Assembly: GCA_900540045.1 (NCBI GenBank)
Contig: UQEF01000005.1
Span: 1 to 58,484, forward strand
Length of the DNA: 58,484 bases
Reading direction: 5' to 3'
DNA from: an uncultured Eubacteriales bacterium
GTDB lineage: Bacteria > Bacillota > Clostridia > Christensenellales > Aristaeellaceae
Shown here: positions 1 through 11,963 of the stretch, in pieces
Position numbering within the stretch: the first letter of the stretch is position 1
Layout of the letters: the number at the start of each line of letters is the position of its first letter
The notes under the pieces: generated by a model
Database searches by the model: none
Told to the model about the DNA's origin: nothing
The model's input: only the letters and a program-made list of their open reading frames with translations
Made by a program: the position numbers and the translations under genes

Positions 1-802
1 CCAAGTCAAAGAAAGCCTTTGCGGCGCGGGGAAGGTCGTCGTTGCTATGGATGGCCACGCCGGTCAGCAGGCTGGCTTCGGGCCGGTTGGGCTTCATGGC
101 CGTCAGGCGTGCGAGAATGGGACGCAGGCGGCCCGCCTTTTTCACCGAGACCGGGTCGGCAAACAGGGGCGGTTTCAGGTTTTCAGCCAGAAAGGACAGG
201 CTTTCGGGCGGCAGATTGGCATCCAGCACCACCAGCGCCGCCCGGTTGAGCGCCTCCAGCTGCGTGGACAGATAGGCAGGGGTCAGCGCGTCGTAGATGG
301 CCATGTCGCTCACCGCGCCCACGATCTCGCCATCGGCGTCGTTGAGGCACAGATAGGTGGAAGTACGCGCGTTGGGTACGGTCAGGCTGTGGCTCAGATC
401 GATGCCCAGTTCGCGGCAGCTGTGCTGAATCTGCTGGGCATGGGCATCCTCGCCCATGGCGGTCACCATCAGCACCCGTTTGCCAAGGCGGGACAGGTTT
501 TCCGCGATGTTGCGGCCCACGCCGCCCAGCGTGACGGTCACGCGGCCGGGATTGCTGTCCGCCGGTACCAGTGCGCTGTCCGGCGTGCCGCCGATATCCA
601 CGTTCACCGCGCCTACCACTGCCACATAGGCGCCCTCGCCCAGCAGGTAACCGCGCCCGCGGATCAGCCCCTTGCGCATCAGGTTGGAGATATGCACCGC
701 CACCGAGGAGCGCGTAATGCCCGCCCGCTGCGCCAGCTCCTGCTGGGAGATCAGAGGATTATCGCGAATCCATGCCAGGATTTCCTGTTCGCGTCTGGTC
801 AT
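1..802 (-). CDS. HTH-PfkB family carbohydrate kinase (3' end beyond window)
   Basis: Reading the minus strand from the ATG at 802 gives about 267 codons open to the window edge. Residues 1-50 form a winged-helix HTH (starts MTRREQEILAWIRDNP, then QQELAQRAGITRSSVAVHIS), followed at about residue 58 by a PfkB/ribokinase fold with the glycine motif GGVGRNIAENLSRLG near residue 92. This arrangement is known from E. coli YeiI/PsuK-type kinases, in which a DNA-binding head is joined to a sugar or nucleoside kinase; the substrate (pseudouridine is one option) cannot be told here. The start is supported by a GAGGTG ribosome site just upstream and a consensus promoter at 832-860. The C-terminal catalytic GAGD motif lies outside the window. 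Confidence 0.85.
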   Translation of the reverse strand, partial: MTRREQEILAWIRDNPLISQQELAQRAGITRSSVAVHISNLMRKGLIRGRGYLLGEGAYVAVVGAVNVDIGGTPDSALVPADSNPGRVTVTLGGVGRNIAENLSRLGKRVLMVTAMGEDAHAQQIQHSCRELGIDLSHSLTVPNARTSTYLCLNDADGEIVGAVSDMAIYDALTPAYLSTQLEALNRAALVVLDANLPPESLSFLAENLKPPLFADPVSVKKAGRLRPILARLTAMKPNRPEASLLTGVAIHSNDDLPRAAKAFFDL

Positions 803-818
803 GTGGCACCTCGATTAC

Positions 819-852
819 TAAGCATATATTTAATATACACAACAAATGCTTA
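819..852. promoter_or_regulatory. candidate operator: 7-bp inverted repeat over the kinase promoter
   Basis: TAAGCAT (819-825) and ATGCTTA (846-852) are perfect inverted copies 20 bases apart. One arm lies between the -35 and -10 boxes and the other just downstream of -10. This is a natural place for a repressor, possibly the kinase's own HTH domain; autoregulation is inference. Confidence 0.45.
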
Positions 853-860
853 TCTGTCAA
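832..860 (-). promoter_or_regulatory. sigma-A promoter of the HTH-PfkB kinase gene
   Basis: On the minus strand TTGACA (855-860) is followed by a 17-base spacer and TATATT (832-837), about 30 bases before the kinase start codon. The -35 box is a perfect consensus match. Confidence 0.8.
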
Positions 861-1238
861 TGCGATATTGGAACAAATCAACGCAAAGGGTGCTTCTTTT
901 TCAGCCTGCTCGACAGAAAAGGATGAGCTTTTTTTTGAACAAACACAGTTGCGCTTTTGAAAAATGCCCTCTCAAGGTGCTTGTTCATTCCGGCTTTCCT
1001 GCTGCTTCGGATGAATGGACCCACCTTTGCAGACGCAGGGCTTTTGTCCGTGGGCGTGCTGAGCTCAACAACAGGCTGGCCTGGGGGCATCGGCACCCTG
1101 CCACGGAGGAACCTGCAGCATCAACGAACAGGGCGGGCGGCGCCGGCACTTCTTGAGATGGGGTGTATCAAGCAGGACAAAGCAGAAAAAAGGCGCGGCG
1201 GTCCATGGTGAGACAAATCAAAAATTTCCCACAATTAT

Positions 1239-1273
1239 ATAAATCGAAATGATTACAATTTATCTGGTATACT
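1239..1273 (+). promoter_or_regulatory. putative uxuA promoter with inverted repeat
   Basis: An extended -10 element (TGG then TATACT at 1268-1273) lies in an AT-rich stretch. Just upstream ATAAAT (1239-1244) and ATTTAT (1258-1263) form an inverted repeat that could bind the GntR regulator encoded two genes downstream. The -35 region is weak. Confidence 0.35.
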
Positions 1274-1356
1274 GGTGGGCACATCAAAGAATTGATGCTA
1301 GAATTCTGATACAAAGAAAGGGTATGCCCAATATGTTCAAGGAGGGAGAAACCGCC

Positions 1357-2424
1357 ATGAAAATGACCTTTCGCTGGTATGGCAGTCAGGCTGACCCCAT
1401 CCCACTGAAGTACATTAAGCAGATTCCCGGCATGACGGGCCTGATGGGGCTTTTGGACCGGCCTGCCGGCGTGGCGTGGGAGACGGAGGATATCAAGGCG
1501 CTGGTGGACGAGGTCCACGCGGCTGGGCTTGAGCTGGAAGTCATCGAAAGCGTGAACGTTCACGAGGACATCAAGATCGGTCTGCCCACGCGTGATGAGT
1601 ACATCCAACACTATATCGATACGATCCGCAACCTGGCCCGCTATGGCATCAAGGTGATTGTGTACAACTTCATGCCGGTCTTCGATTGGCTGCGTACCGA
1701 TCTGGCGAGGGTAATACCGGAGGATGGCTCCAATAGCCTGTACTTTGATGAAAAGGACCTGGGGGAAATGGGCCCTCTGGAAATTGTGCGCAGAACCGCC
1801 GCGGGCAGCCGTGGATTTACTTTGCCCGGCTGGGAGCCGGAGCGTCTGGCACTGCTGGAGACCACGCTGAAGCAGTACGAGGGCATGACGCCCGACACCC
1901 TGCGCGAGCACTTCAAGTACTTCCTGGATGCGGTGATTCCCGTGTGCGAGGAGGCGGGCGTGCGCATGGCCTGCCATCCGGACGATCCCGCCTGGCCCAT
2001 CTTCGGTCTGCCGCGCATCGCCCACAGCCAGGAGGACTTTGACAAGATTCTCAAGCTGCATGACAGCCCGGCCAACACCGTGTGCCTGTGCACCGGCTCG
2101 CTGGGTTCCAACCCCGAAAACGACGTGCCGGCAATCATCCGTCATTTTGGAAAGATGAACCGGATCGGCGCCATGCACGTGCGCAATGTGAAGTACCTTG
2201 GGCACCATCACTTCCGTGAGGCGGCGCACCTGTCCTCGGCCGGTGATCTGGACATGTACGCCATCATGAAGGCCATTTACGACACCTGTCCGGATACCTA
2301 TGTGCGCCCCGACCATGGACGCATGATCTGGGATGAGCAGGGTCGCCCCGGCTATGGCCTGTATGACCGCGCGCTGGGCGCAACCTATCTCAACGGCCTG
2401 TGGGAGGCTATCGAACAGCAGTAA
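1357..2424 (+). CDS. uxuA: mannonate dehydratase
   Basis: 355 residues, the usual size for UxuA. The enzyme dehydrates D-mannonate to 2-keto-3-deoxygluconate in the glucuronate pathway, in the cytoplasm. The start MKMTFRWYG is the family's typical beginning, and the ATG follows an AAGGAGGGAG ribosome site at the right distance; an upstream in-frame extension is ignored for that reason. Family landmarks include [17 protein letters not shown], the metal-binding block [18 protein letters not shown] and the MHVRNV segment near the C-terminus. It is followed immediately by a broken uxuB and a GntR regulator, so it is the only intact enzyme of this local pathway. Confidence 0.95.
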   Translation: MKMTFRWYGSQADPIPLKYIKQIPGMTGLMGLLDRPAGVAWETEDIKALVDEVHAAGLELEVIESVNVHEDIKIGLPTRDEYIQHYIDTIRNLARYGIKVIVYNFMPVFDWLRTDLARVIPEDGSNSLYFDEKDLGEMGPLEIVRRTAAGSRGFTLPGWEPERLALLETTLKQYEGMTPDTLREHFKYFLDAVIPVCEEAGVRMACHPDDPAWPIFGLPRIAHSQEDFDKILKLHDSPANTVCLCTGSLGSNPENDVPAIIRHFGKMNRIGAMHVRNVKYLGHHHFREAAHLSSAGDLDMYAIMKAIYDTCPDTYVRPDHGRMIWDEQGRPGYGLYDRALGATYLNGLWEAIEQQ

Positions 2425-2978
2425 TCCGCGGCGCGCTGCCCGTTCCCGTGCGGGCGGCGGGCCGGCATTGCGCTTCCCGGCTTCGACTGGCCGGCCATGT
2501 GCATGCATACCACCGATGAACCCGTTTGGGTGCACTTTGGCGCGGGAAATATCTTTCGCGGCTTCAGCGCCGGGCTGCAGCAGCGGCTTTTGAACAAGGG
2601 CCTGCAACGGAGCGGCATCGTGGCGGCGGAGACCTTTGACTACGATATCATCGACCGGATCCATGCGCCGCACGATTCCATGACGCTGATGGTCGGCCTC
2701 AAGCCGGACGGCGAAACGGAGAAGGAGGTTATCGCCTCCATTGCCAACGGGCTGAAGGCCGATTGCACAAACCCGAGGGGCAGCAGGCGTTGACCGGTGT
2801 GAAGCTGGGGCAGCCTCAGAGTGTGCATGGCGCGATCCGGCCCATTCTGGAGAACAAGGTCCTCTTTGGCGTCAACCTGTATGAAGCGGGCCTGGCGGAG
2901 AAGGCGGAGAGAATGCTTTCCGAAATGCTGACCGGTCCGGGCGCGGTGCGCGCGACGCTGAAAAGGGAACTGCAATAA
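2425..2978 (+). pseudogene. uxuB: fructuronate reductase / mannitol dehydrogenase family remnant
   Basis: Two fragments of a roughly 530-residue NAD-dependent reductase survive. The N-terminal piece reads AGIALPGFDWPAM..WVHFGAGNIFRGF (the Rossmann entry) and continues to about 2760 (KEVIASIANGLKAD). The C-terminal piece, in another frame from about 2763, reads VHGAIRPILENKVLFGVNLYE..GPGAVRATLKREL. About 350 central residues, including the catalytic region, are missing, and the two parts are frameshifted. No ATG precedes the first piece, which follows the uxuA stop in the same frame. The locus has thus lost the step that makes mannonate, unless another copy exists. Confidence 0.85.
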
Positions 2979-2990
2979 GGAGGGGCAGGC

Positions 2991-3677
2991 GTGAGACTGC
3001 TGGCGCGGCGTATGCGCGAAACAGGGCGGGAATATGCCTTACGCAATCTGAAGGACAACATCATCCATCTGGAGCTGAAACCCGGCAGCATGGTCAGCGA
3101 AAACGAGCTGGCCGCACAGATGGGCCTGTCACGCACCCCTGTCAGGGAAGCGCTGATGGAGCTGTCGAAAGTGCGGCTGGTGGATGTCTATCCACAGCGC
3201 GGCAGCGCCGTCGCCCTGATCGACTATGATCTGGTGGAAGAGGCTCGCTTTATGCGCGACGTGCTGGAGGGCGCGGTGGTGGAGCTGGATTGCGATATGC
3301 TCACTGAAGACGCGCTTGTCAGGCTGAGAGAGAATATTGCGCTTCAGCGGCGCCACTTGGCCGACGGGGCTATGGAACGGCTCTGGTCGTTGGACAATGC
3401 GTTTCACAGCCTCCTGTTTCAAATCGCGCGTAAGGAGCAGACCTATCAGATGATGACCGGATTCACCGCGCACTTTGACCGGGTCAGAAATATGTCGCTG
3501 GTCACGGTGAAAAACAGCAAGATCGTGGATGACCACGCGCTGATCGTGGATGCCCTGGCCGCGAGGGACAAGGCCGCGGTGCGCCACTTGATGGCGCACC
3601 ATCTCAGCCGCTATAAGGTGGACGAGGCGGCGTTGCGCGCCCACTATCCCGCGGAGTATTTCAAGCAGGCAAAATAA
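2991..3677 (+). CDS. GntR family (FadR-type) transcriptional regulator
   Basis: 228 residues. An N-terminal winged helix-turn-helix (SENELAAQMGLSRTPVREALMEL, residues about 38-60) is followed by an all-helical FCD ligand domain. The GTG start at 2991 is chosen because GGAGGGG stands seven bases before it. Its position after uxuA and the uxuB remnant suggests an UxuR/ExuR-like sensor of a hexuronate intermediate; the ligand is inference. The gene is intact although its neighbour is broken. Confidence 0.88.
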   Translation: MRLLARRMRETGREYALRNLKDNIIHLELKPGSMVSENELAAQMGLSRTPVREALMELSKVRLVDVYPQRGSAVALIDYDLVEEARFMRDVLEGAVVELDCDMLTEDALVRLRENIALQRRHLADGAMERLWSLDNAFHSLLFQIARKEQTYQMMTGFTAHFDRVRNMSLVTVKNSKIVDDHALIVDALAARDKAAVRHLMAHHLSRYKVDEAALRAHYPAEYFKQAK

Positions 3678-3791
3678 GGGGCTTTGGCGGCACCACCGGC
3701 GCCGTGGAGGTCAGCCTGTTCAGGGGTACCAGCCATGCCTGGCCGCTGGTTTATCAGGCGACGTCCTTCCTGCACTTTTTTTGTCTTCCCC

Positions 3792-3820
3792 TTGACAGCC
3801 CGGGCAAAGCCTGTTATCAT
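3792..3820 (+). promoter_or_regulatory. sigma-A promoter of the aspS::gatC-gatAB operon
   Basis: TTGACA (3792-3797), 17-base spacer, TATCAT (3815-3820). It lies just upstream of the T-box leader, giving a predicted transcript start near 3827. Confidence 0.8.
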
Positions 3821-3826
3821 TCCGCA

Positions 3827-4101
3827 CATGGCGATGACGGGAAGAGTAGCTTGCCCGCAAGACCTTCGCAGAGAGCCGCCGGGGCTGGAAAGGCGGCAGG
3901 GTCGGGAAAGCGAAGAACATCCCCGAGCATCCGTCCCAAAGGGCAGGAAGCCTCAGTAGGCACGGACGGGCGCGCCCGGTACAGCGCGGGGGGATCAATG
4001 GCGTTCCCTTTTGTGAGCGGGACATATTTTGTCCAACGCGGGTGGTACCGCGGAAGGCTTTGGCCTTTCGCCCCGGAGATGCCGGGGCGGGGGGCTTTTT
4101 T
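3827..4101 (+). ncRNA. T-box riboswitch leader with overlapping AAC/GAA specifier
   Basis: Stem I shows the AGUA element (3845-3848), the AGAGAG loop element near 3873 and, on the 3' side, AAC at 3916-3918 followed by A, five bases and GAG. This spacing equals that of known leaders such as tyrS (UAC, A, five bases, GAG), so AAC (Asn) is read as the specifier; the base before it also makes GAA (Glu) at 3915-3917. The conserved T-box sequence is at 4035-4053 (GGTGGTACCGCG). The terminator stem 4063-4076/4082-4095 is followed by six T. Uncharged tRNA should favour the antiterminator and switch on the amidation operon. The tRNA-acceptor bulge reads UGGU, whereas tRNA-Asn and tRNA-Glu usually end GCCA, which would need a U-G pair. 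Confidence 0.93.
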
Positions 4102-4132
4102 CATACCCGGCGACAAGGGAGGTTGCAGCTTT

Positions 4133-6214
<2,082 letters not shown>

Positions 6215-6233
6215 AAGGGAGGCGCTTTGTCCT

Positions 6234-7729
<1,496 letters not shown>

Positions 7730-7733
<4 letters not shown>

Positions 7734-9184
7734 GCAAGGCATATGAAATGGTCATCGGCCTGGAAACGCATGTGGAGCTGCGCACGAGGAGCAAGGTATT
7801 CTGCGCCTGCCCGAACGTATTCGGCGCGGAGCCCAACACGCATGTATGCCCCGTGTGCATGGGCCTGCCGGGGGCGCTGCCGGTGTTCAACGCGCAGGTG
7901 CTGCGCTATGCGGCCATGGCCGGCATGGCGCTGGGCTGCCATGTGCACCACCGCAGCCGCTTCGACCGCAAGAATTACTTCTATCCCGACCTGCCCAAGG
8001 CGTATCAGATCAGCCAGTTCTACCGCCCGCTGTGCGAGGGGGGAGCGCTGACCATCCAGACAAGCCAGGGAGAAAAACGCGTGGGCATCACCCGCATCCA
8101 TATCGAGGAGGACGCAGGCAAGCTTCTGCATGACGAGGCAAACGGCACGGCGCTGGACATGAACCGCTGCGGCGTTCCGCTGATCGAGATCGTATCCGAG
8201 CCGGATATCCGCTCCGCCGAGGAAGCGGTGGCCTACCTGCGCAAGCTGCGGGCCATTCTCACCTATACGGGCGTGAGCGACTGCCGCATGAATGAGGGCA
8301 GCATGCGCTGCGATGTGAACCTGAGCGTGCGCAGGCCCGGCGAACCCTTCGGCGTGCGCACCGAGATGAAGAACCTCAACTCCTTCCAGAGCGTGGAGCG
8401 TGCCATTGAAGCCGAGTACCGGCGGCAGGTGGAGGCGCTGGAGGCGGGGGAGGGCGTGGTGCAGGAAACCCGCCGCTACGATCAGAAGACCGGCAAGACC
8501 ACCTCCATGCGCCGCAAGGAAAACAGCGCTGATTACCGCTATTTTCCCGACCCCGACCTGCCGGAAATCTACCTCAGCGATGCCGAAATGGCCGAAATTC
8601 GCGCATCCATCCCCGCGCTGCCGGATGAGCGCCGCATGCGCTATATGCAGCAGTACGGCCTGACCGCCTATGCGGCCGAGCAGCTGACTGCCGAGCGCTG
8701 GCTGGCCGAGTACTTCGAGCGGGCCGCCGGCCTGGCGGAAAGCCCCATGGCACTGTGCAACCTCATTCTGGGCGAGGTCTTTGCGCAGATCACGCTGCGG
8801 GATACCGCGCATACCGGGGAGCGCGGCCCGGAGGCGCTGCCCATCGCCCCGGAGCACCTGGCGGCGCTCAGCGACATGATCGGCACGGGCAAGGTCAACA
8901 GCTCCACCGGCAAAAAAATCCTGGCTGCGCTTTTCGACCGCGATCAGGACCCCGTCGCCTATGCGCAGGCCCACGACCTGTTCACCCTGACCGATCCCGC
9001 GGCGCTGGAAGCAGCCGCGCGGGAGACGCTGGAGAAGAACCCGGACATGGTGAAAACCTATCTGTCCGGCAAAACCACCGTGGAAAAGGCCCTCATGGGC
9101 AAGGCCATGGCCCTCACGCGCGGCAAGGCCGACCCGGAGGCCTTGCGCCGAAAGCTGCTGGAGCTGCTGGGAAAGCAGGGATAA
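7730..9184 (+). CDS. gatB: Asp-tRNA(Asn)/Glu-tRNA(Gln) amidotransferase subunit B
   Basis: 484 residues, full length. GatB binds the misacylated tRNA, phosphorylates its side-chain carboxyl group and transfers ammonia delivered by GatA. The start MVIGLETHVELRT-like block, the zinc-type cysteines (FCACPNVFG..THVCPVCMGLPG), the kinase-domain segment GSMRCDVNLSVR and the C-terminal YqeY-like helical domain (about residues 330-484, with LILGEVFAQ and TGKVNSSTGKKIL) are all present. ATGA overlap with gatA implies translational coupling. A strong terminator follows at once, closing the operon. Confidence 0.97.
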
Positions 9185-9190
9185 AGCCGC

Positions 9191-9233
9191 AAAAAGACAG
9201 GTCTCGCGGAGTTTCCGCAAGACCTGTCTTTTT
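9191..9233. terminator. bidirectional terminator between gatB and the transketolase genes
   Basis: The arms AAAAAGACAGGTCT and AGACCTGTCTTTTT flank a short inner hairpin; A and T runs on the outer sides serve both strands. It separates convergent operons. Confidence 0.9.
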
Positions 9234-9247
9234 GCTCTGAGGGCCTC

Positions 9248-10180
9248 TTACGCCCTTCCCAGCTCCTGCCTGATGCGCCGGGCCACGCCCTCGCCGTCCA
9301 GGCCGAAATACTTTTCCAGATAGCTCTGGTTGCCCACCACGCTGCAATAGGTATCGTTCAGGCCCAGACGCACCACGCGGGGACGCGGGCCGGTCAGGCC
9401 GCAGACATATTCGCACACCGCGCCGCCGAAGCCGCCCACGATGGTGTGCTCCTCCAGCGTGAAGAGCACGGGCGCCCGGCCGCACAGGCTGGACAGATAG
9501 ACCTCGTCCAGGGGCTTGACGGTGGGGAAGCTGGCCACGCCGATGTGTAGCCCGTCCGCCTCCAGCAGCCGCGCCGCTTCCACGGCGCTGCCCAGGATGC
9601 CGCCGGCGGTGAGAAGGCAGGCATCCGTGCCGGGGAACTGCTCAAGCGCCTGCCCGCACCGGTAGCCCGCCAGCGACCCGTCCGCGTGAAAATGCGGTTC
9701 GCCGCCGCGGCCGATGCGCAGATACGCCACCCCCGGCTCGCTGAGGAAGGGGCCCATCACGGCCTCCGTCTCCACGCCGTCGGCGGGAGCGTACACCTTC
9801 ACGCCCGGCAGGATGCGCAGCGCGCTCATGTCCTCCGTGGCATGATGGGTCATGCCCAGCGTGCCGTAGACGAAGCCCGCGCCTACGCACACGATCTTCA
9901 CGTTCACCTCGTGATAGGCGCAGCAGTTGCGGATCTGCTCCAGACAGCGCAGCGTAGGGAAGTTGCCGATGGAATAGACCACCACCGTCTTTCCCTCCAG
10001 CGCCATGCCGGCGGCCATGCTCATCATGGCCTGCTCCGAAATGCCGGCGTTGATGAAGCGGTCGGGAAATTTTTTCATATAGGGAAACAGCACGCCGAAG
10101 CCCAGGTCGCCGGTGACCAGCACCAGCTCGGGGTGGGTCTCGGCGTAGGCTTCCAGGCAGCGGGTGAAGGTATCTCTCAT
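9248..10180 (-). CDS. transketolase, C-terminal subunit
   Basis: 310 residues carrying the pyrimidine-binding and C-terminal domains of a split transketolase. Visible are RFINAGISEQAMMSMAAGMA (the cofactor-activating Glu segment), the HHATEDMSALRILPG block, and the C-terminal fold with TLEEHTIVGGFGGAV. Together with the preceding N-terminal subunit it should move two-carbon units between sugar phosphates with thiamine diphosphate. The ATG overlaps the stop of the N-terminal subunit (ATGA). It is third in a three-gene operon led by a sugar-phosphate transferase. Confidence 0.93.
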   Translation of the reverse strand: MRDTFTRCLEAYAETHPELVLVTGDLGFGVLFPYMKKFPDRFINAGISEQAMMSMAAGMALEGKTVVVYSIGNFPTLRCLEQIRNCCAYHEVNVKIVCVGAGFVYGTLGMTHHATEDMSALRILPGVKVYAPADGVETEAVMGPFLSEPGVAYLRIGRGGEPHFHADGSLAGYRCGQALEQFPGTDACLLTAGGILGSAVEAARLLEADGLHIGVASFPTVKPLDEVYLSSLCGRAPVLFTLEEHTIVGGFGGAVCEYVCGLTGPRPRVVRLGLNDTYCSVVGNQSYLEKYFGLDGEGVARRIRQELGRA

Positions 10181-11004
10181 GGCTTGCCGGCCTCCAGTTC
10201 TTTCAGCGCCGCTTCATATTCCTCGCCGCGCGCGGTGCGGTAGTGCCACAGCACGGAATGCTCCATAAAGCTCACGCCCTTGCCCTTCACCGTGTCGGCG
10301 ATGACCATGATGGGCTTTCCGCCCCCCATCGCGCCGCGGGCTTCCTCATAGGCGCGGTGCAGCGCCTCGTGGTCGTGCCCGTCCACGCGAATGACATGCC
10401 AGCCGAAGGCGCGCCACTTTTCATCCAGCGGCTCCAGGGCGAGAGTCTCCTCCACCGGGGCCAGGGACTGAATCTTGTTGAAGTCGATGGTCACGATGAA
10501 GTTGTCCAGCTTGTACTGATGGGCGATGAGCGCGCTTTCCCAGATAGCGCCCTCGTCGCACTCGCCGTCGCCGATGATGCAGTACACGCGGTGCGTTTCG
10601 TGATTGAGCTTTGCGGCCAGCGCCATACCCATGGCCATGGGCATGCCCTGCCCCAGCGACCCTGTGGATGCCTCCACACCCGGCACGCCCTTGTGGCTGA
10701 CGTGACCGCTGAGGCGGCTGCCGTTCTGGCAGTGGGTGAGCAGCTCCTCCACGGGGAAGAAGCCGCTTTCGGCCAGCGCGGCGTAGATACCAGCGCCCGC
10801 GTGCCCCTTGCTCAGGATCAACCGGTCGCGCTCAGGCATGCGCGGATTGTTGGGATCATAGCGCAACACGTCGGCATAGAGCACGGCCACAAGGTCCGCC
10901 ATGGAAAAGATGCTGGCGATGTGCGACGTACCGCCGCGGCTGGTCATCTCCAGTGCGTGCAGGCGAATCTTGTAGGCCAGTTCCCGGCTCTTTTGGCAGT
11001 TCAT
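10177..11004 (-). CDS. transketolase, N-terminal subunit
   Basis: 275 residues from the ATG at 11004, preceded by AAGGAGG. It holds the diphosphate-binding domain of transketolase: SKGHAGAGIYAALAE, STGSLGQGMPMAMGMALAA and the thiamine/Mg motif GDGECDEGAIWE ending in DFNKIQ. An upstream in-frame extension is rejected because it runs through the coding sequence of the preceding gene. The start overlaps the stop of the sugar transferase gene by four bases and the stop overlaps the C-terminal subunit. Such split transketolases often serve dedicated pathways rather than the general pentose phosphate route. Confidence 0.93.
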   Translation of the reverse strand: MNCQKSRELAYKIRLHALEMTSRGGTSHIASIFSMADLVAVLYADVLRYDPNNPRMPERDRLILSKGHAGAGIYAALAESGFFPVEELLTHCQNGSRLSGHVSHKGVPGVEASTGSLGQGMPMAMGMALAAKLNHETHRVYCIIGDGECDEGAIWESALIAHQYKLDNFIVTIDFNKIQSLAPVEETLALEPLDEKWRAFGWHVIRVDGHDHEALHRAYEEARGAMGGGKPIMVIADTVKGKGVSFMEHSVLWHYRTARGEEYEAALKELEAGKP

Positions 11005-11732
11005 CGGTTTCCTCCTTGCCGCGCGGACATCTTGCGCCGCACGGACGGTTCCCTGTTGAGGTTCTTCTTCAGTACGCACAAAAGCGTGTCCCAAAACACC
11101 TTCGCGTCCAGATGGAAGGACTGGCTGCGCGCGTAAGCCACGCGCATGAGGTTCTTCTCGGCAAGAATCTTTGTTTCGTAGCAGCCTTCCGGGTCGTCGT
11201 GTCCCACCAGCTCGTCCAGATTGATCAGGCGGATGGAGCTGGGGTCGCTGATGCCGGGGCGCACCCAGAGGATGCATTGCTCCTGGGGCGTATAGCGCAT
11301 GGTGTAGCGCAAAAGCTCCGGCCGGGGTCCGATAAAGGACATCTCCCCTTTGAGAATGTTAAACAGCTGGGGCAGCTCGTCCAGCTTGCTGCGCCTGAGC
11401 ACACGCCCCACCCGCGTCACCCGGGGATCGTCCAGCGCCGTAGTGGAGGCATACTGATCCGCGCCCACCACCATGGTACGGAATTTCAGGATGGAAAAAG
11501 GCCGGTTGTGATACCCGCCGCGCAGCGCCCGGTAAAACACCGGCCCCTCAGACGTGCACTTGACCGCTATGGCGATGGGCAGCATCACCGCAAGGCAGGG
11601 AAGCAGAAAAACGACCGCCAGCGAAAAATCCAGGCACCGCTTGAGCACCTTGCTGTAAAACGGATGCGTAAGCGGGCCGTCCCAGCGGGGCAGCTGCGTT
11701 TGCGCGGCGTCCCGCGTCCGGTCCTTTTCCAT
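11001..11732 (-). CDS. bacterial sugar transferase (polyprenyl-phosphate sugar-1-phosphate transferase)
   Basis: 243 residues starting MEKDRTRD. A membrane segment at residues about 30-55 (DFSLAVVFLLPCLAVMLPIAIAV) precedes the family's signature stretch: EGPVFYRALRGG, FSILKFRTMVVGAD, RVTRVGRVLRRSKLDELPQL and NILKGEMSFIGPRPE. Such enzymes transfer a sugar phosphate to undecaprenyl phosphate at the membrane and start surface glycan assembly. A TTG at 11780 is upstream but would lie at or before the predicted transcript start. It is first in an operon with the split transketolase, which suggests that the transketolase makes or remodels a sugar used in a glycan (inference). Confidence 0.9.
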   Translation of the reverse strand: MEKDRTRDAAQTQLPRWDGPLTHPFYSKVLKRCLDFSLAVVFLLPCLAVMLPIAIAVKCTSEGPVFYRALRGGYHNRPFSILKFRTMVVGADQYASTTALDDPRVTRVGRVLRRSKLDELPQLFNILKGEMSFIGPRPELLRYTMRYTPQEQCILWVRPGISDPSSIRLINLDELVGHDDPEGCYETKILAEKNLMRVAYARSQSFHLDAKVFWDTLLCVLKKNLNREPSVRRKMSARQGGNR

Positions 11733-11783
11733 GCCTGCGGCCCTTCCCTTCCTGCGCGCGGCGCTGAAACGCCGGCGCAAATT

Positions 11784-11813
11784 ATCGTATCACACCCGGG
11801 GGGAGGAAGTCAA
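11784..11813 (-). promoter_or_regulatory. promoter of the sugar transferase-transketolase operon
   Basis: Minus-strand TTGACT (11808-11813), 18-base spacer, TACGAT (11784-11789). Confidence 0.65.
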
Positions 11814-11868
11814 TTTTTTATGGAAATTCCGAAAAACCGCAAAAGGAGCCGGAAGCGGCGGCGGTGGG

Positions 11869-11896
11869 TTGCATTCTGATGAAACTATGGTAAAAT
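11869..11896 (+). promoter_or_regulatory. putative promoter of the rimO operon
   Basis: TTGCAT (11869-11874), 16-base spacer, TAAAAT (11891-11896), ahead of a short leader reading frame and rimO. The match is moderate. Confidence 0.45.
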
Positions 11897-11915
11897 AACG
11901 CCAGGAGAGACAAAC

Positions 11916-11948
11916 ATGTGTGCGCGTCGATCCGTCAAGAAGCGATAG
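11916..11948 (+). CDS. 10-residue leader peptide upstream of rimO (putative)
   Basis: A small reading frame, MCARRSVKKR, begins with ATG after CCAGGAGAG and ends with TAG that forms part of the AGGAGGG ribosome site of rimO. The position suggests translational coupling or a leader function, and the peptide is strikingly basic. There is no independent proof that it is translated. Confidence 0.35.
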   Translation: MCARRSVKKR

Positions 11949-11963
11949 GAGGGAAAAGGGACG

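Larger units (their letters stand above)
803..1356. other. intergenic region between divergent kinase and uxuA genes
   Basis: No convincing gene is seen. It holds the kinase promoter at its left end and an AT-rich uxuA control region at its right end. The middle (about 880-1200) shows no coding pattern, no RNA gene and no strong terminator that I can recognise. Confidence 0.5.

Noticed and set aside
47..1156. Long plus-strand reading frame opposite the HTH-PfkB gene
   Set aside because: It is the antisense of a clear kinase and then runs through the promoter region; composition is that of a shadow.
3916..3928. Ile (AUC) or His (CAU) as the T-box specifier
   Set aside because: Their distance to the downstream GAG element is too short compared with known leaders; AAC fits the spacing and the gene content.
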